DNA of 64,000 nucleotides from NCBI RefSeq assembly GCF_020151015.1, contig NZ_CP083746.1:1-64000 (forward strand). Reading direction: 5' to 3'. This document shows, one piece after another, positions 1 through 12,003 of the stretch. Both the position numbers and the translations under genes were made by a program. Origin of the DNA: Pseudomonas sp. p1(2021b) (GTDB lineage Bacteria; Pseudomonadota; Gammaproteobacteria; Pseudomonadales; Pseudomonadaceae). Positions within the stretch are counted from its first letter, which is position 1. Each line of letters starts with the position of its first letter. Below the pieces are notes generated by a model. The model was given only the letters and a program-made list of their open reading frames with translations, did not search any database and was not told the origin of the DNA.

Positions 1-1509
1 GTGGAGCTTCTGCGCGATGAACTGCCTGCCCAGCAATTCAACACCTGGATCCGTCCGCTACAGGTCGAAGCCGAAGGCGACGAGTTGCGCGTGTATGCGC
101 CCAACCGTTTCGTTCTCGATTGGGTCAATGAAAAATACCTGGGCCGCCTGCTCGAACTGTTGGGCGAGCATGGCAGCGGCATCGCGCCTGCCCTTTCCTT
201 ATTAATAGGTAGCCGCCGCAGCTCCGCGCCGCGTGCCGCGCCCAATGCGCCGGTCAGTGCTGCCGTGGCGGCGTCCATGGCCCAGCAGACCCAGGTGCAA
301 CAGCCAGCCCAGGTCGTCGCAGCCAGTGAACCGGTCGTCGAGCCTGCGCTGGAGCTTGCCCCTGTCCTCGAGATCGAAGAGCCGTCTTCGCGTGACAATT
401 TCGACGCCATGGGCGATTCCGCCTCGGCGCCGGCTAGCACCGGTCGTACCGAGCAGCGCACCGTTCAGGTCGAAGGCGCCCTCAAGCACACCAGCTACCT
501 GAACCGCACCTTCACCTTCGAGACCTTTGTCGAAGGTAAATCGAACCAACTGGCCCGTGCCGCTGCATGGCAGGTCGCCGACAACCCCAAGCATGGCTAT
601 AACCCGCTCTTCCTTTATGGTGGCGTGGGCCTGGGTAAAACCCACCTCATGCATGCTGTGGGTAACCATCTGCTCAAGAAGAACCCCAATGCCAAGGTTG
701 TCTACCTGCATTCCGAGCGGTTCGTGGCAGACATGGTCAAGGCGCTGCAGCTCAATGCGATCAACGAGTTCAAGCGTTTCTATCGCTCCGTCGATGCGTT
801 GCTGATCGACGATATCCAGTTCTTTGCCCGCAAGGAGCGCTCCCAGGAAGAGTTTTTCCACACCTTCAACGCCCTGCTCGAAGGTGGTCAGCAGGTGATC
901 CTCACCAGTGACCGCTATCCGAAGGAAATCGAAGGGCTGGAAGAGCGCCTGAAGTCACGTTTCGGCTGGGGCCTGACGGTTGCCGTCGAGCCTCCCGAGC
1001 TGGAAACCCGCGTGGCGATCCTGATGAAGAAGGCCGACCAGGCCAAGGTCGAGCTGCCCCACGACGCGGCGTTCTTCATCGCCCAGCGTATTCGCTCCAA
1101 CGTACGTGAGCTGGAAGGCGCACTGAAACGGGTGATCGCCCATTCGCACTTCATGGGCCGGGATATCACCATCGAGCTGATTCGTGAATCGCTCAAGGAC
1201 CTGCTGGCGCTTCAGGACAAGCTGGTCAGTGTGGATAACATTCAGCGTACCGTGGCCGAGTACTACAAGATCAAGATCGCCGACTTGTTGTCCAAACGGC
1301 GTTCGCGGTCCGTCGCTCGCCCACGTCAGGTTGCCATGGCCTTGTCCAAGGAGCTGACCAACCACAGCTTGCCGGAAATCGGCGACATGTTCGGCGGTAG
1401 GGACCACACCACGGTGTTGCACGCCTGCCGCAAGATCAACGAATTGAAGGAATCCGACGCGGACATCCGCGAGGACTACAAGAACCTGCTGCGTACGCTG
1501 ACGACCTGA
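1..1509 (+). CDS. dnaA: Chromosomal replication initiator protein DnaA (5' end cut off)
   Basis: DnaA binds DnaA boxes at oriC, opens the duplex and loads the DnaB helicase. The frame opens at base 1 with a GTG, but this is an internal valine: Pseudomonas DnaA normally reads about nine further residues before [13 protein letters not shown], so the true start lies upstream of the window. Visible are domain I (about residues 1-80 of the window frame), a Pro/Ala/Glu-rich linker (about 85-160), the AAA+ domain with Walker A GGVGLGKT near 206-213 and Walker [10 protein letters not shown] near 267, and the C-terminal DnaA-box reader with [11 protein letters not shown] near 463. The identity is certain; only the 5' boundary is incomplete. 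Confidence 0.98.
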   Translation: MELLRDELPAQQFNTWIRPLQVEAEGDELRVYAPNRFVLDWVNEKYLGRLLELLGEHGSGIAPALSLLIGSRRSSAPRAAPNAPVSAAVAASMAQQTQVQQPAQVVAASEPVVEPALELAPVLEIEEPSSRDNFDAMGDSASAPASTGRTEQRTVQVEGALKHTSYLNRTFTFETFVEGKSNQLARAAAWQVADNPKHGYNPLFLYGGVGLGKTHLMHAVGNHLLKKNPNAKVVYLHSERFVADMVKALQLNAINEFKRFYRSVDALLIDDIQFFARKERSQEEFFHTFNALLEGGQQVILTSDRYPKEIEGLEERLKSRFGWGLTVAVEPPELETRVAILMKKADQAKVELPHDAAFFIAQRIRSNVRELEGALKRVIAHSHFMGRDITIELIRESLKDLLALQDKLVSVDNIQRTVAEYYKIKIADLLSKRRSRSVARPRQVAMALSKELTNHSLPEIGDMFGGRDHTTVLHACRKINELKESDADIREDYKNLLRTLTT

Positions 1510-1549
1510 TGGGCGTCGGAGCAGCTAATTGAAGGCAAGGGACTAGACC

Positions 1550-2653
1550 ATGCATTTCACCATTCAACGCGAAGCCCTGTTGAAACCCCTGCAACTGGTC
1601 GCAGGCGTCGTCGAGCGCCGCCAGACCTTGCCGGTCCTGTCCAACGTGCTGCTGGTCGTACAAGGCCAGCAACTGTCGTTGACCGGTACCGACCTGGAAG
1701 TCGAACTGGTTGGCCGCGTGCAACTGGAAGAGCCGGCGGAGCCTGGCGAGATCACTGTCCCGGCGCGCAAGCTGATGGACATCTGCAAGAGCCTGCCCAA
1801 CGATGTCCTGATCGATATCAAGGTCGACGAGCAGAAGCTGTTGGTAAAAGCAGGCCGCAGTCGTTTTACCCTGTCGACCCTGCCGGCCAATGACTTCCCG
1901 ACTGTCGAGGAAGGCCCAGGCTCGCTGACCTGCAACCTGGAGCAAAGCAAGCTGCGCCGTCTGATCGAGCGCACCAGCTTCGCCATGGCCCAACAGGACG
2001 TGCGCTATTACCTCAATGGTATGCTGCTGGAGGTGTCGACCGACACCCTGCGCGCCGTTGCCACCGATGGTCACCGCTTGGCGCTGTGCTCCATGCAGGC
2101 AGCGATCGGCCAGGCCGAACGTCACCAGGTCATCGTTCCACGCAAAGGTATCCTGGAGCTGGCGCGCCTGCTGACCGACCCGGAAGGCATGGTCAGCATC
2201 GTTTTGGGCCAGCATCACATTCGGGCGACTACCGGTGAGTTCACCTTCACGTCGAAGCTGGTCGATGGCAAGTTCCCGGACTACGAGCGTGTCCTGCCTA
2301 AAGGTGGCGACAAGCTGGTGATCGGTGATCGCCAGGCGTTGCGCGAAGCGTTCAGCCGCACCGCGATCCTGTCCAACGAAAAGTACCGCGGCATTCGCCT
2401 GCAGCTGGCTTCCGGCCAATTGAAGATCCAGGCCAACAACCCTGAGCAGGAAGAAGCGGAAGAAGAAATCAGCGTCGACTACAACGGCAGTTCGCTGGAG
2501 ATCGGGTTCAACGTCAGCTACCTGCTGGACGTGCTGGGGGTCATGACCACGGAGCAGGTGCGCCTGATCCTGTCCGACTCCAACAGCAGCGCCCTGCTCC
2601 AGGAAGCCGGCAACGATGATTCTTCCTACGTCGTCATGCCGATGCGCCTGTAA
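1550..2653 (+). CDS. dnaN: DNA polymerase III beta subunit (sliding clamp)
   Basis: This is the ring-shaped processivity clamp that tethers DNA polymerase III to DNA and recruits repair and initiation-control factors. The 367-residue product has the usual family length and the three-fold repeated clamp fold, beginning MHFTIQREALLKPLQLVAGVVERRQTLPVL and ending with the typical YVVMPMRL. It starts 40 bp after dnaA and ends 15 bp before recF, so the four replication genes are likely co-transcribed. The dnaA-dnaN gap carries no DnaA box, so the origin itself must be upstream of dnaA, outside the window. Confidence 0.98.
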   Translation: MHFTIQREALLKPLQLVAGVVERRQTLPVLSNVLLVVQGQQLSLTGTDLEVELVGRVQLEEPAEPGEITVPARKLMDICKSLPNDVLIDIKVDEQKLLVKAGRSRFTLSTLPANDFPTVEEGPGSLTCNLEQSKLRRLIERTSFAMAQQDVRYYLNGMLLEVSTDTLRAVATDGHRLALCSMQAAIGQAERHQVIVPRKGILELARLLTDPEGMVSIVLGQHHIRATTGEFTFTSKLVDGKFPDYERVLPKGGDKLVIGDRQALREAFSRTAILSNEKYRGIRLQLASGQLKIQANNPEQEEAEEEISVDYNGSSLEIGFNVSYLLDVLGVMTTEQVRLILSDSNSSALLQEAGNDDSSYVVMPMRL

Positions 2654-2668
2654 CCTGTAGCAGGCCAA

Positions 2669-6197
<3,529 letters not shown>

Positions 6198-6213
6198 TCA
6201 GCGAGCGACAGTT

Positions 6214-6246
6214 AAAAGCCAATCCTTATGGATTGGCTTTTTTTTC
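6214..6246 (+). terminator. Intrinsic terminator after gyrB
   Basis: An 8-bp stem GCCAATCC / GGATTGGC with a TTAT loop is extended by A:T pairs and followed by nine T residues. It starts 17 bp after the gyrB stop codon. Confidence 0.93.
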
Positions 6247-6259
6247 GTCTGGAGGAAAG

Positions 6260-6275
6260 TGTTTCACGTGGAACG
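6260..6275. other. parS: parS site 3, between gyrB and fisR
   Basis: TGTTTCACGTGGAACG matches the parS consensus with two changes, one in each outer half; the CACGTG core is intact. It sits between the gyrB terminator and the stop codon of the convergent regulator gene. It is the only intergenic member of the three parS-like sites here. Confidence 0.72.
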
Positions 6276-6277
6276 TT

Positions 6278-7576
6278 CTATAAACCCAACGCTTTCAGGC
6301 GCCTGTACAAGGTCCGTTCACTCATCCCCAAATGCTCGGCCAGTTCGCTTCGAGACCCTTTGAAGGTCTCCAATGCGTGTATCAGGTCGGCCATCTCTTT
6401 ATGTCCACGTCCGCGTGAAACGGTTGCTTCGACCGCTGGATAGATATCCTCTGGAAGGTGTTCCGGGCGGATCAGGCCGTCATCGGCAAATAACCTGGCC
6501 CGCTCAAGAATGTTGCGCAGTTCGCGGATATTCCCCGGAAAGGTATGCAGGCTAAGCCGATCCAGGGCTTCGACGGTCATCTGGGGCGACTGTTTGCCCG
6601 CCATCCGTTGCAACAGGCTTTCACATAACAGGGGCAGATCTTCTACCCGTTCACGCAAAGCAGGCAGGCGGATCGGGAAACCGCTGATGCGGTAATACAG
6701 GTCTTCACGGAAGGAGCCTTCCGCAGCCATCTGTTTCAAAGGCTTGTGGGTCGCCGAGACCAGGCGGAAATCCGAATGGACCGTTCGCGTGCTACCCACT
6801 GGGCGGAAACTGCCCGACTCGATCAGGCGTAGAAGTTTTACCTGCATGGCCAAGGGCACTTCACCGATTTCATCAAGAAACAGCGTGCCCCCATGGGCCG
6901 CTTCGGCCAGGCCGATCTTGCGCTGGGTCGCACCGGTAAATGCGCCTTTCTCGTAGCCGAACAGCTCGCTCTCGAACAACGACTCGGTAAGACCGGTGCA
7001 GTCCACTACCACCAGTGGGCCATTAGCCCGAGGGCTGCCCAAGTGCAAGGCACGTGCGAACAACTCCTTGCCAGTACCTGACTCACCCTGCAGCAGCACG
7101 GGGATCTGTGCCGGTGCGGCCCGCTGCAGGCTGGCGACAGCCGATTTGAACGCAGGAGCCCGACCGACCAGCCCTTGCTCTTGTGGCTGGGCGGAGGCCA
7201 GGGTAACGCTGGTCAGACGCTCGACGAACGCCACCACCCTGCCCTCGTCATCGAGGATCGGGCGCAGTTCTACATCCACATGCTCAGGGCCTCGAGGTGT
7301 GTGATGAATATGCAGCACGCGCTCCGGCATCTTGCTGTCCAGAGACTTGCGCAACGGGCAATGCTCGCCAGCCTGATCACAAGGCACAGCATAGTGATGC
7401 GAGACCCGGTGGCATTTCTGGCCGATGGGCGCGTGGTCCTGGCTGGCGAACTGACGACGATATGCGGCATTGGCGGCCAGGATGTTGTAGTCGGTGTCCA
7501 GCACGATGCTGGGTAGCACATCGTGTTCGAGATAGGACACCAGCGCGAGGATCGCGGGATGGGAAGCGGCTTGCAT
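6278..7576 (-). CDS. fisR: FisR-type sigma-54-dependent activator of sulfide/persulfide oxidation genes
   Basis: This is a bacterial enhancer-binding protein of 432 residues. An N-terminal PAS-like sensory domain (about 1-125) carries cysteines at 55, 66 and 73, the same 11- and 7-residue spacing I recall for the polysulfide-sensing cysteines (53, 64, 71) of Cupriavidus FisR. The AAA+ domain follows, with Walker A GESGTGK at 164-170, the sigma-54 contact loop GAFTGA at 211-216 and Walker B LFLDEIGE at 232-239. A Fis-type helix-turn-helix ends the protein. A longer frame reaches 7678, but the ATG at 7576 ([10 protein letters not shown]) starts at the domain and leaves room for the divergent promoter. 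It diverges from the persulfide dioxygenase operon, its probable target. Confidence 0.88.
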   Translation of the reverse strand: MQAASHPAILALVSYLEHDVLPSIVLDTDYNILAANAAYRRQFASQDHAPIGQKCHRVSHHYAVPCDQAGEHCPLRKSLDSKMPERVLHIHHTPRGPEHVDVELRPILDDEGRVVAFVERLTSVTLASAQPQEQGLVGRAPAFKSAVASLQRAAPAQIPVLLQGESGTGKELFARALHLGSPRANGPLVVVDCTGLTESLFESELFGYEKGAFTGATQRKIGLAEAAHGGTLFLDEIGEVPLAMQVKLLRLIESGSFRPVGSTRTVHSDFRLVSATHKPLKQMAAEGSFREDLYYRISGFPIRLPALRERVEDLPLLCESLLQRMAGKQSPQMTVEALDRLSLHTFPGNIRELRNILERARLFADDGLIRPEHLPEDIYPAVEATVSRGRGHKEMADLIHALETFKGSRSELAEHLGMSERTLYRRLKALGL

Positions 7577-7635
7577 GACGGCACCAGATAAAGGACCAAG
7601 CGAGCGTAGCAAGGACTGCCAAACACTGCCATTGG

Positions 7636-7672
7636 CTGTCAGTCGACTGCCAGATGCTGTCACTTCTGACAG
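7636..7672. promoter_or_regulatory. Putative FisR enhancer: two palindromes two helical turns apart
   Basis: An imperfect palindrome CTGTCAGTCGACTGCCAG (7636-7653) and a clean inverted repeat CTGTCA-CTTC-TGACAG (7657-7672) have centres 20 bp apart. They lie about 100-130 bp before the predicted start of transcription of the divergent operon, the usual place for enhancer-binding protein sites. Their use by FisR is inferred from position and symmetry. Confidence 0.6.
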
Positions 7673-7747
7673 GCACATAGGGCCTATTGCCCGGGCTCAA
7701 TTACAGGAAAAGCCCGCATTTATGGAGGGAGGAGGAGACGAAAACTG

Positions 7748-7763
7748 TGGCATGCATCTTGAT
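7748..7763 (+). promoter_or_regulatory. Candidate sigma-54 promoter of the sulfide oxidation operon
   Basis: TGGCATGCATCTTGAT fits the -24/-12 pattern TGGCAC-N5-TTGCW with correct spacing; the -12 element is TTGAT instead of TTGCA. It is 59 bp before the persulfide dioxygenase start and follows the palindromic enhancer candidates. The single mismatch at the conserved GC keeps confidence moderate. Confidence 0.55.
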
Positions 7764-7821
7764 AAAGCGCTTTGCACTGCCTAAGCCTTCAAGAAGGCCT
7801 GGTGGATAATGGGAGAGTGAA

Positions 7822-8706
7822 ATGATCATCGGCAACAACCTTCATGTGGAAGCCTTGTTCGACAAGGCAACCTCGACCATCAGCTACCTGGTCATGGATG
7901 GCGAGACGCGCCAGTGCGCACTGATCGACAGCGTGCTGGACTACGACCCCAAATCCGGACGCACCAGCACCGAGTCGGCCGACCGCCTGATCGCTCTGGT
8001 CGAATCGTACGAGGCCAAGTTGCAGTGGATTCTCGAGACGCACGTTCACGCCGATCACCTGTCCGCCGCCGCCTATCTGAAGGGCCGGCTCGGTGGCACT
8101 ATCGCCATCGGCGCGCAGATTACCCAGGTGCAAAAGACCTTCGGCACGCTGTTCAATGCCGAGCCCGGGTTCGCTCGTGACGGCAGCCAGTTCGATGTGT
8201 TGTTCGAGGATGAAGAAGGCTTCCGCATCGGCAACCTGAACGCCCGAGCGCTGCACACGCCTGGGCATACCCCGGCCTGCCTGAGCTACATGGTCGAGGA
8301 TGCGGGCGAGATTGCCGTGTTCGTCGGCGATACCTTGTTCACGCCCGATTACGGCACCGCCCGTTGCGATTTCCCCGGCGCCAGCGCCCGTACCCTGTAT
8401 CGGTCGATCCGTCGCTTGTTGGCCTTCCCTGACCACACCCGCCTGTTCATGTGCCACGACTACCTGCCGGGCGGTCGCGAGCTGTGCTACGTGACCACTG
8501 TCGCCGAGCAGCGTGCCGGCAATATTCATATCCATGAAGGTGTCAGCGAGGACAGTTTCGTCTCCATGCGAGAAGCCCGCGACGCCACCCTCGACATGCC
8601 TGTGCTGATCCTGCCTTCGGTACAGATCAACATGCGCAGTGGGCAATTCCCCGAGCCCGAAGCCAATGGCGTGAGCTATCTGAAAATCCCGCTGAACACG
8701 CTGTAA
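7822..8706 (+). CDS. Persulfide dioxygenase (ETHE1-like metallo-beta-lactamase fold)
   Basis: This 294-residue enzyme belongs to the non-haem-iron persulfide dioxygenases, which oxidise glutathione persulfide to sulfite. The metallo-beta-lactamase motif HVHADH is at residues 74-79; further metal-ligand positions are H149 (TPGHTPAC), D170 (VGDTLF) and a histidine in FMCHDY near residue 213. P. putida enzymes of this family have been characterised as persulfide dioxygenases. It is the first gene after the candidate sigma-54 promoter and is followed by sulfide:quinone oxidoreductase, which makes the persulfide substrate. Start: ATG preceded by GGGAGAG. Confidence 0.9.
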   Translation: MIIGNNLHVEALFDKATSTISYLVMDGETRQCALIDSVLDYDPKSGRTSTESADRLIALVESYEAKLQWILETHVHADHLSAAAYLKGRLGGTIAIGAQITQVQKTFGTLFNAEPGFARDGSQFDVLFEDEEGFRIGNLNARALHTPGHTPACLSYMVEDAGEIAVFVGDTLFTPDYGTARCDFPGASARTLYRSIRRLLAFPDHTRLFMCHDYLPGGRELCYVTTVAEQRAGNIHIHEGVSEDSFVSMREARDATLDMPVLILPSVQINMRSGQFPEPEANGVSYLKIPLNTL

Positions 8707-8744
8707 GCCCGCTGCATCCATAACGAGATTCAAGGAACACTGCC

Positions 8745-10025
8745 ATGCCTGCCCTGCTGTCCCCTGCCGATACGTCCCGTGCCGACCATCACAAAGTGGT
8801 GATCGTCGGTGCCGGTGCTGCCGGTATCGCCACCGCCTCGAGCCTGATCGCCCGTGACCCTTCCCTGGACATCGCCCTGGTCGACCCAGCCGATGTGCAC
8901 TATTACCAGCCTGGCTGGACCATGGTCGGCGCTGGTGTGTTCACGGCGCCGAGCACGGCTCGCACCATGGCCTCGATCATTCCCCGTGGGGTGTGCTGGA
9001 TCAAGGCGCGGGTCGAAGGCTTCGACCCCCACGCGCAGTTGGTCACCTTGGAAGATGGTCGTGCCATCAGCTATGAGCAATTGGTGGTTTGCCCAGGCCT
9101 CAAGCTGGATTGGAGCGCCATCGAAGGGCTGAACGAAACCCTGGGCCGCAACGGCGTGACGTCCAATTACCGCTACGACCTGGCGCCTTATACCTGGCAA
9201 TTGGTGCAAACGCTCAAACAAGGCCGCGCGCTGTTCACCCAGCCGCCGATGCCAATCAAGTGCGCGGGTGCGCCACAGAAGGCGCTGTACATGTCGTGTG
9301 ACCACTGGTTGCGCCAAGGCTACCTGGGCACGATCAAGCCCAGCTTCTTCAACGCTGGCGCGGTGTTGTTCGGTGTTGCCGACTATGTGCCCGCGCTCAT
9401 GGCCTATATCGACAAGTACGGCGTCGACCTCAACTATTCCCATCGCCTGGTAGCGGTGGATGGGCCGAACAAGCGCGCTACCTTCGTGCGCACGCTGCCA
9501 GACGGTAGCAGCGAAACCCGGGTCGAAGCCTTCGACATGCTCCATGTGGTGCCGCCACAGGTCGCGCCGGACTTCATTCGGCAAAGCCCGCTGGCCGACG
9601 CCGCCGGTTGGGTGGAGGTCGACCCGGCGACCCTGCGCCATCGCCGATTCGCCAATATCCACGCCCTGGGGGATGTCACCAACACCAGCAACGCCAAGAC
9701 TGCCGCGGCTGCGCGCAAGCAGGCACCGGTGGTCGCCAACAACGTGCTGGTGGCCCTGGGGCGCTTGGCTACGCTGGCTCAATACGATGGCTACGGCTCC
9801 TGCCCATTGACGGTCGAGCGGGGCAAGATCGTGCTTGCGGAATTTACCTACGGCGGCAAGGTGGCGCCGAGTTTCCCCCGCTGGTTGCTTGACGGGCGCC
9901 AGCCCACGCGCCTGGCCTGGTTGCTCAAGGCACGGATACTGCCGCCGTTGTACTGGAAGGGAATGCTCAAGGGCCGCGAGTTGTTGGCGCGGCCACAACC
10001 CTTGGTAGTCGAGGCCGAGCAGTGA
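8745..10025 (+). CDS. sqr: Sulfide:quinone oxidoreductase
   Basis: This FAD flavoprotein (426 residues) oxidises sulfide to sulfane sulfur and passes electrons to the quinone pool at the inner membrane. The N-terminal dinucleotide fold KVVIVGAGAAGIATASSL is at residues 12-29, and a second FAD segment, FANIHALGDVTNTSNAKTAAA, lies near residue 302. An internal CAGAPQKA motif near residue 173 and the overall length match SQR-like enzymes. It starts 38 bp after the persulfide dioxygenase, and its TGA overlaps the GTG start of the next gene, so the three genes form one operon. SQR function is inferred from family and context. Confidence 0.87.
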   Translation: MPALLSPADTSRADHHKVVIVGAGAAGIATASSLIARDPSLDIALVDPADVHYYQPGWTMVGAGVFTAPSTARTMASIIPRGVCWIKARVEGFDPHAQLVTLEDGRAISYEQLVVCPGLKLDWSAIEGLNETLGRNGVTSNYRYDLAPYTWQLVQTLKQGRALFTQPPMPIKCAGAPQKALYMSCDHWLRQGYLGTIKPSFFNAGAVLFGVADYVPALMAYIDKYGVDLNYSHRLVAVDGPNKRATFVRTLPDGSSETRVEAFDMLHVVPPQVAPDFIRQSPLADAAGWVEVDPATLRHRRFANIHALGDVTNTSNAKTAAAARKQAPVVANNVLVALGRLATLAQYDGYGSCPLTVERGKIVLAEFTYGGKVAPSFPRWLLDGRQPTRLAWLLKARILPPLYWKGMLKGRELLARPQPLVVEAEQ

Positions 10026-10840
10026 TCGAACAGCAACTTGTTGGTGCTGTGTTGGGGGCTGCTATTGGCGCTGTGCTGGCCTTGACGGGGGCCGGTGGCG
10101 GCATCCTCGCCGTGCCCTTGCTGGTGTTCGGCCTGGGGCTGTCGATGGTCGAAGCGGCGCCCATCGGCTTGCTCGCCGTGGGTTTGGCGGCGGCGGTCGG
10201 GGCGGTGCTGGGGTTGCGCCAGGGCCTGGTGCGCTACCGCGCAGCAATGTTCATCGCGGCTATTGGCGTAGTCGCAGCGCCATTCGGCTTGATGTTGGCC
10301 CATCGCTTGCCGAACACCCCGCTCGCGCTCGTGTTCGCCGGGGTGCTGCTCTATGCCTGCCTGCGTATCTGGCGAAAGGCGAACCGTGAGCTGCGCGGCG
10401 AACCAGCCTGCGGTGAGCGGCAGATCATGCCCTGCGTGCTCAACCCTCTGCAGGGGCGGTTGCGCTGGACCCTCCCCTGCGCCCGCGCGCTGGCGTTCAC
10501 TGGCGTGCTGGCGGGGCTGCTGTCCGGCTTGCTGGGTGTTGGCGGTGGCTTTGTCATCATCCCGGCCTTGAACCGCTACACCAACTTGGACATGAAGAGC
10601 ATCGTCGCCACGTCGCTGGCCGTGATCGCCCTGGTGTCCGTGGGCAGCGTAGCCAGCGCCAGCCTGGCTGGTGTCATGCATTGGGCAGTAGGCGCGCCGT
10701 TCGCCGTGGGTGCCGTGCTCGGTCTGCTGTTGGCGCGCCCCTTGGCGAGCAGGCTGGCCGGGCCGCGCCTGCAGCAATTGTTCGCCGTGACCGGCATCGG
10801 CGCGGCGCTGTTGCTGGCGGGCAAGGCGCTAGTCGGCTAG
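10022..10840 (+). CDS. TauE/SafE-family membrane exporter (probable sulfite export)
   Basis: This 272-residue membrane protein has about eight hydrophobic segments arranged as two homologous halves, each with a Gly-rich signature (GAGGGILAVPLLVFGLGLSM near residue 22; GLLGVGGGFVIIPALNRY near 167). TauE/SafE proteins export sulfite or related sulfur anions. That fits a role removing the sulfite made by the upstream persulfide dioxygenase. The GTG start overlaps the sqr stop codon, so translation is probably coupled. Its last 12 bp overlap the end of the convergent LysR gene. Confidence 0.83.
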   Translation: MIEQQLVGAVLGAAIGAVLALTGAGGGILAVPLLVFGLGLSMVEAAPIGLLAVGLAAAVGAVLGLRQGLVRYRAAMFIAAIGVVAAPFGLMLAHRLPNTPLALVFAGVLLYACLRIWRKANRELRGEPACGERQIMPCVLNPLQGRLRWTLPCARALAFTGVLAGLLSGLLGVGGGFVIIPALNRYTNLDMKSIVATSLAVIALVSVGSVASASLAGVMHWAVGAPFAVGAVLGLLLARPLASRLAGPRLQQLFAVTGIGAALLLAGKALVG

Positions 10841-11716
10841 CAGCTCGGCCTGCTGCGCGTTGCACAGCGCCAGCAGGTAGTCCCAGACCACCCGCAGGCG
10901 TACCGATTTGTGCAGTTCCCGGCGCGTACAGATCCAGTAGCTGCGCTGGATGGTCTCGCTGGGCAATACGCGAACCAGCGCAGGATCATGCCGCGCCATG
11001 TAGTTGGGCAGCACGGCAATGCCCAGCCCGGCACGGGCGGCTTGTTGCTGGGCGATCACGCTGGTGCTGCGGAACACCACGTTGGGCGCACGGCAGAAGC
11101 TGTTGAGAAACAGCAGTTCCTGGCTGAACAGCAGATCATCGACGTAACCGATCCAGCTGTGCCGGGCCAAGTCTTCACGGTTACGCAGGGGCGGTGCCCT
11201 GTCCAGGTACGCTTGGCTGGCATATAGGGCCAGGCGGTAATCGGTGAGCTTGCGCGTGATCAACAAGTCGGCGCTGGGCCGTTCCAGGTGGATGCTGATT
11301 TCCGCCTCCCGGTTGAGAATGCTGACGAAGCGCGGCACCGCCACCAACTCAACCTCGAGCCCCGGGTAGCGTTCGAACAGCGCATTCATGCGCGGGGTGA
11401 AGAACATGATGCCGATGCCTTCGGTGACGCCGAGGCGGATCTTGCCCAGCGGCGTGATGGCCTGGGTGATTTCCTCCTGAGCGAGCAAGGCCACGTTTTC
11501 CATGGCTTCGGCATGCTTGAGCAGGGCCTGGCCGGAGGGTGTGAGTTCGTAGCCCTGAGCGTGCTGGACGAACAGCGCGGTGCCCAGGCTCTGCTCGATG
11601 TTCTCGATATGCCGGGCGACGGTGCTGTGGGTGGTGTTGAGGCGCTTGGCGGCGGTCAGCAGCCGGCCGCTGCGCTGCAACTCGAGGAAAAACCGCAGAT
11701 CATTCCAGTCGAACAT
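10829..11716 (-). CDS. LysR-family transcriptional regulator
   Basis: This is a LysR-type regulator of 295 residues with an N-terminal winged helix-turn-helix (MFDWNDLRFFLELQRSGRLLTAAKRLNTTHSTVARHI, residues 1-37) and an effector-binding domain. A longer frame starts at 11800 but would run through REP sequence; the ATG at 11716 gives the typical N-terminus. It diverges from the GMC oxidoreductase gene and probably controls it and the transporter behind it. The effector is unknown. It overlaps the end of the TauE gene by 12 bp, tail to tail. Confidence 0.88.
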   Translation of the reverse strand: MFDWNDLRFFLELQRSGRLLTAAKRLNTTHSTVARHIENIEQSLGTALFVQHAQGYELTPSGQALLKHAEAMENVALLAQEEITQAITPLGKIRLGVTEGIGIMFFTPRMNALFERYPGLEVELVAVPRFVSILNREAEISIHLERPSADLLITRKLTDYRLALYASQAYLDRAPPLRNREDLARHSWIGYVDDLLFSQELLFLNSFCRAPNVVFRSTSVIAQQQAARAGLGIAVLPNYMARHDPALVRVLPSETIQRSYWICTRRELHKSVRLRVVWDYLLALCNAQQAELLAD

Positions 11717-11741
11717 GCCATTCCCTATGACGGCGCCCTTC

Positions 11742-11879
11742 CTGCAGGAGCGGCTTTGTGCCGCGATGGGGCACGAAGCGGCCCTGTTTCCGGATGACAC
11801 GTTTTTCCTGATACACCGTGTGCACTGGTTTCAGGGCCGCTTCGCGCCCCATCGCGGCACAAGGCCGCTCCTACAACAG
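11742..11879. repeat. Inverted pair of REP elements (BIME-like)
   Basis: The left copy (11742-11786) and right copy (11832-11879) are inverted versions of each other over about 45 bp, built on the core GCGGCACAAGGCCGCTCCTAC. They are separated by 45 bp. The pair lies in the LysR/GMC intergenic region, upstream of both genes. Confidence 0.9.
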
Positions 11880-11896
11880 GAGCGTGTGACGGTGGG

Positions 11897-11918
11897 CGCT
11901 GTGTTAAAACGCACAGCG
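11897..11918. promoter_or_regulatory. Perfect inverted repeat upstream of the GMC oxidoreductase gene
   Basis: CGCTGTG-N8-CACAGCG is a perfect 7-bp inverted repeat with an AT-rich spacer, 86 bp before the GMC start. A second repeat, CGAAA-N7-TTTCG, follows at 11925-11941. Either could be the operator of the adjacent LysR protein; this is inference from position. Confidence 0.45.
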
Positions 11919-12003
11919 GCTGCGCGAAATCTCGTGTTTCGTCAGCGAAATTAATCAATAAGATGGTCCTCGACAAGAATAAAAATCAGGCGCGAGGTTT
12001 CAC

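Noticed and set aside
1510..1549. Possible oriC between dnaA and dnaN
   Set aside because: The gap is only 40 bp and has no DnaA box or AT-rich segment.
6278..7678. Longer FisR start at 7678
   Set aside because: It would add 34 residues without family similarity and cover the palindromic enhancer region; the start at 7576 puts the cysteines at the spacing and positions expected.
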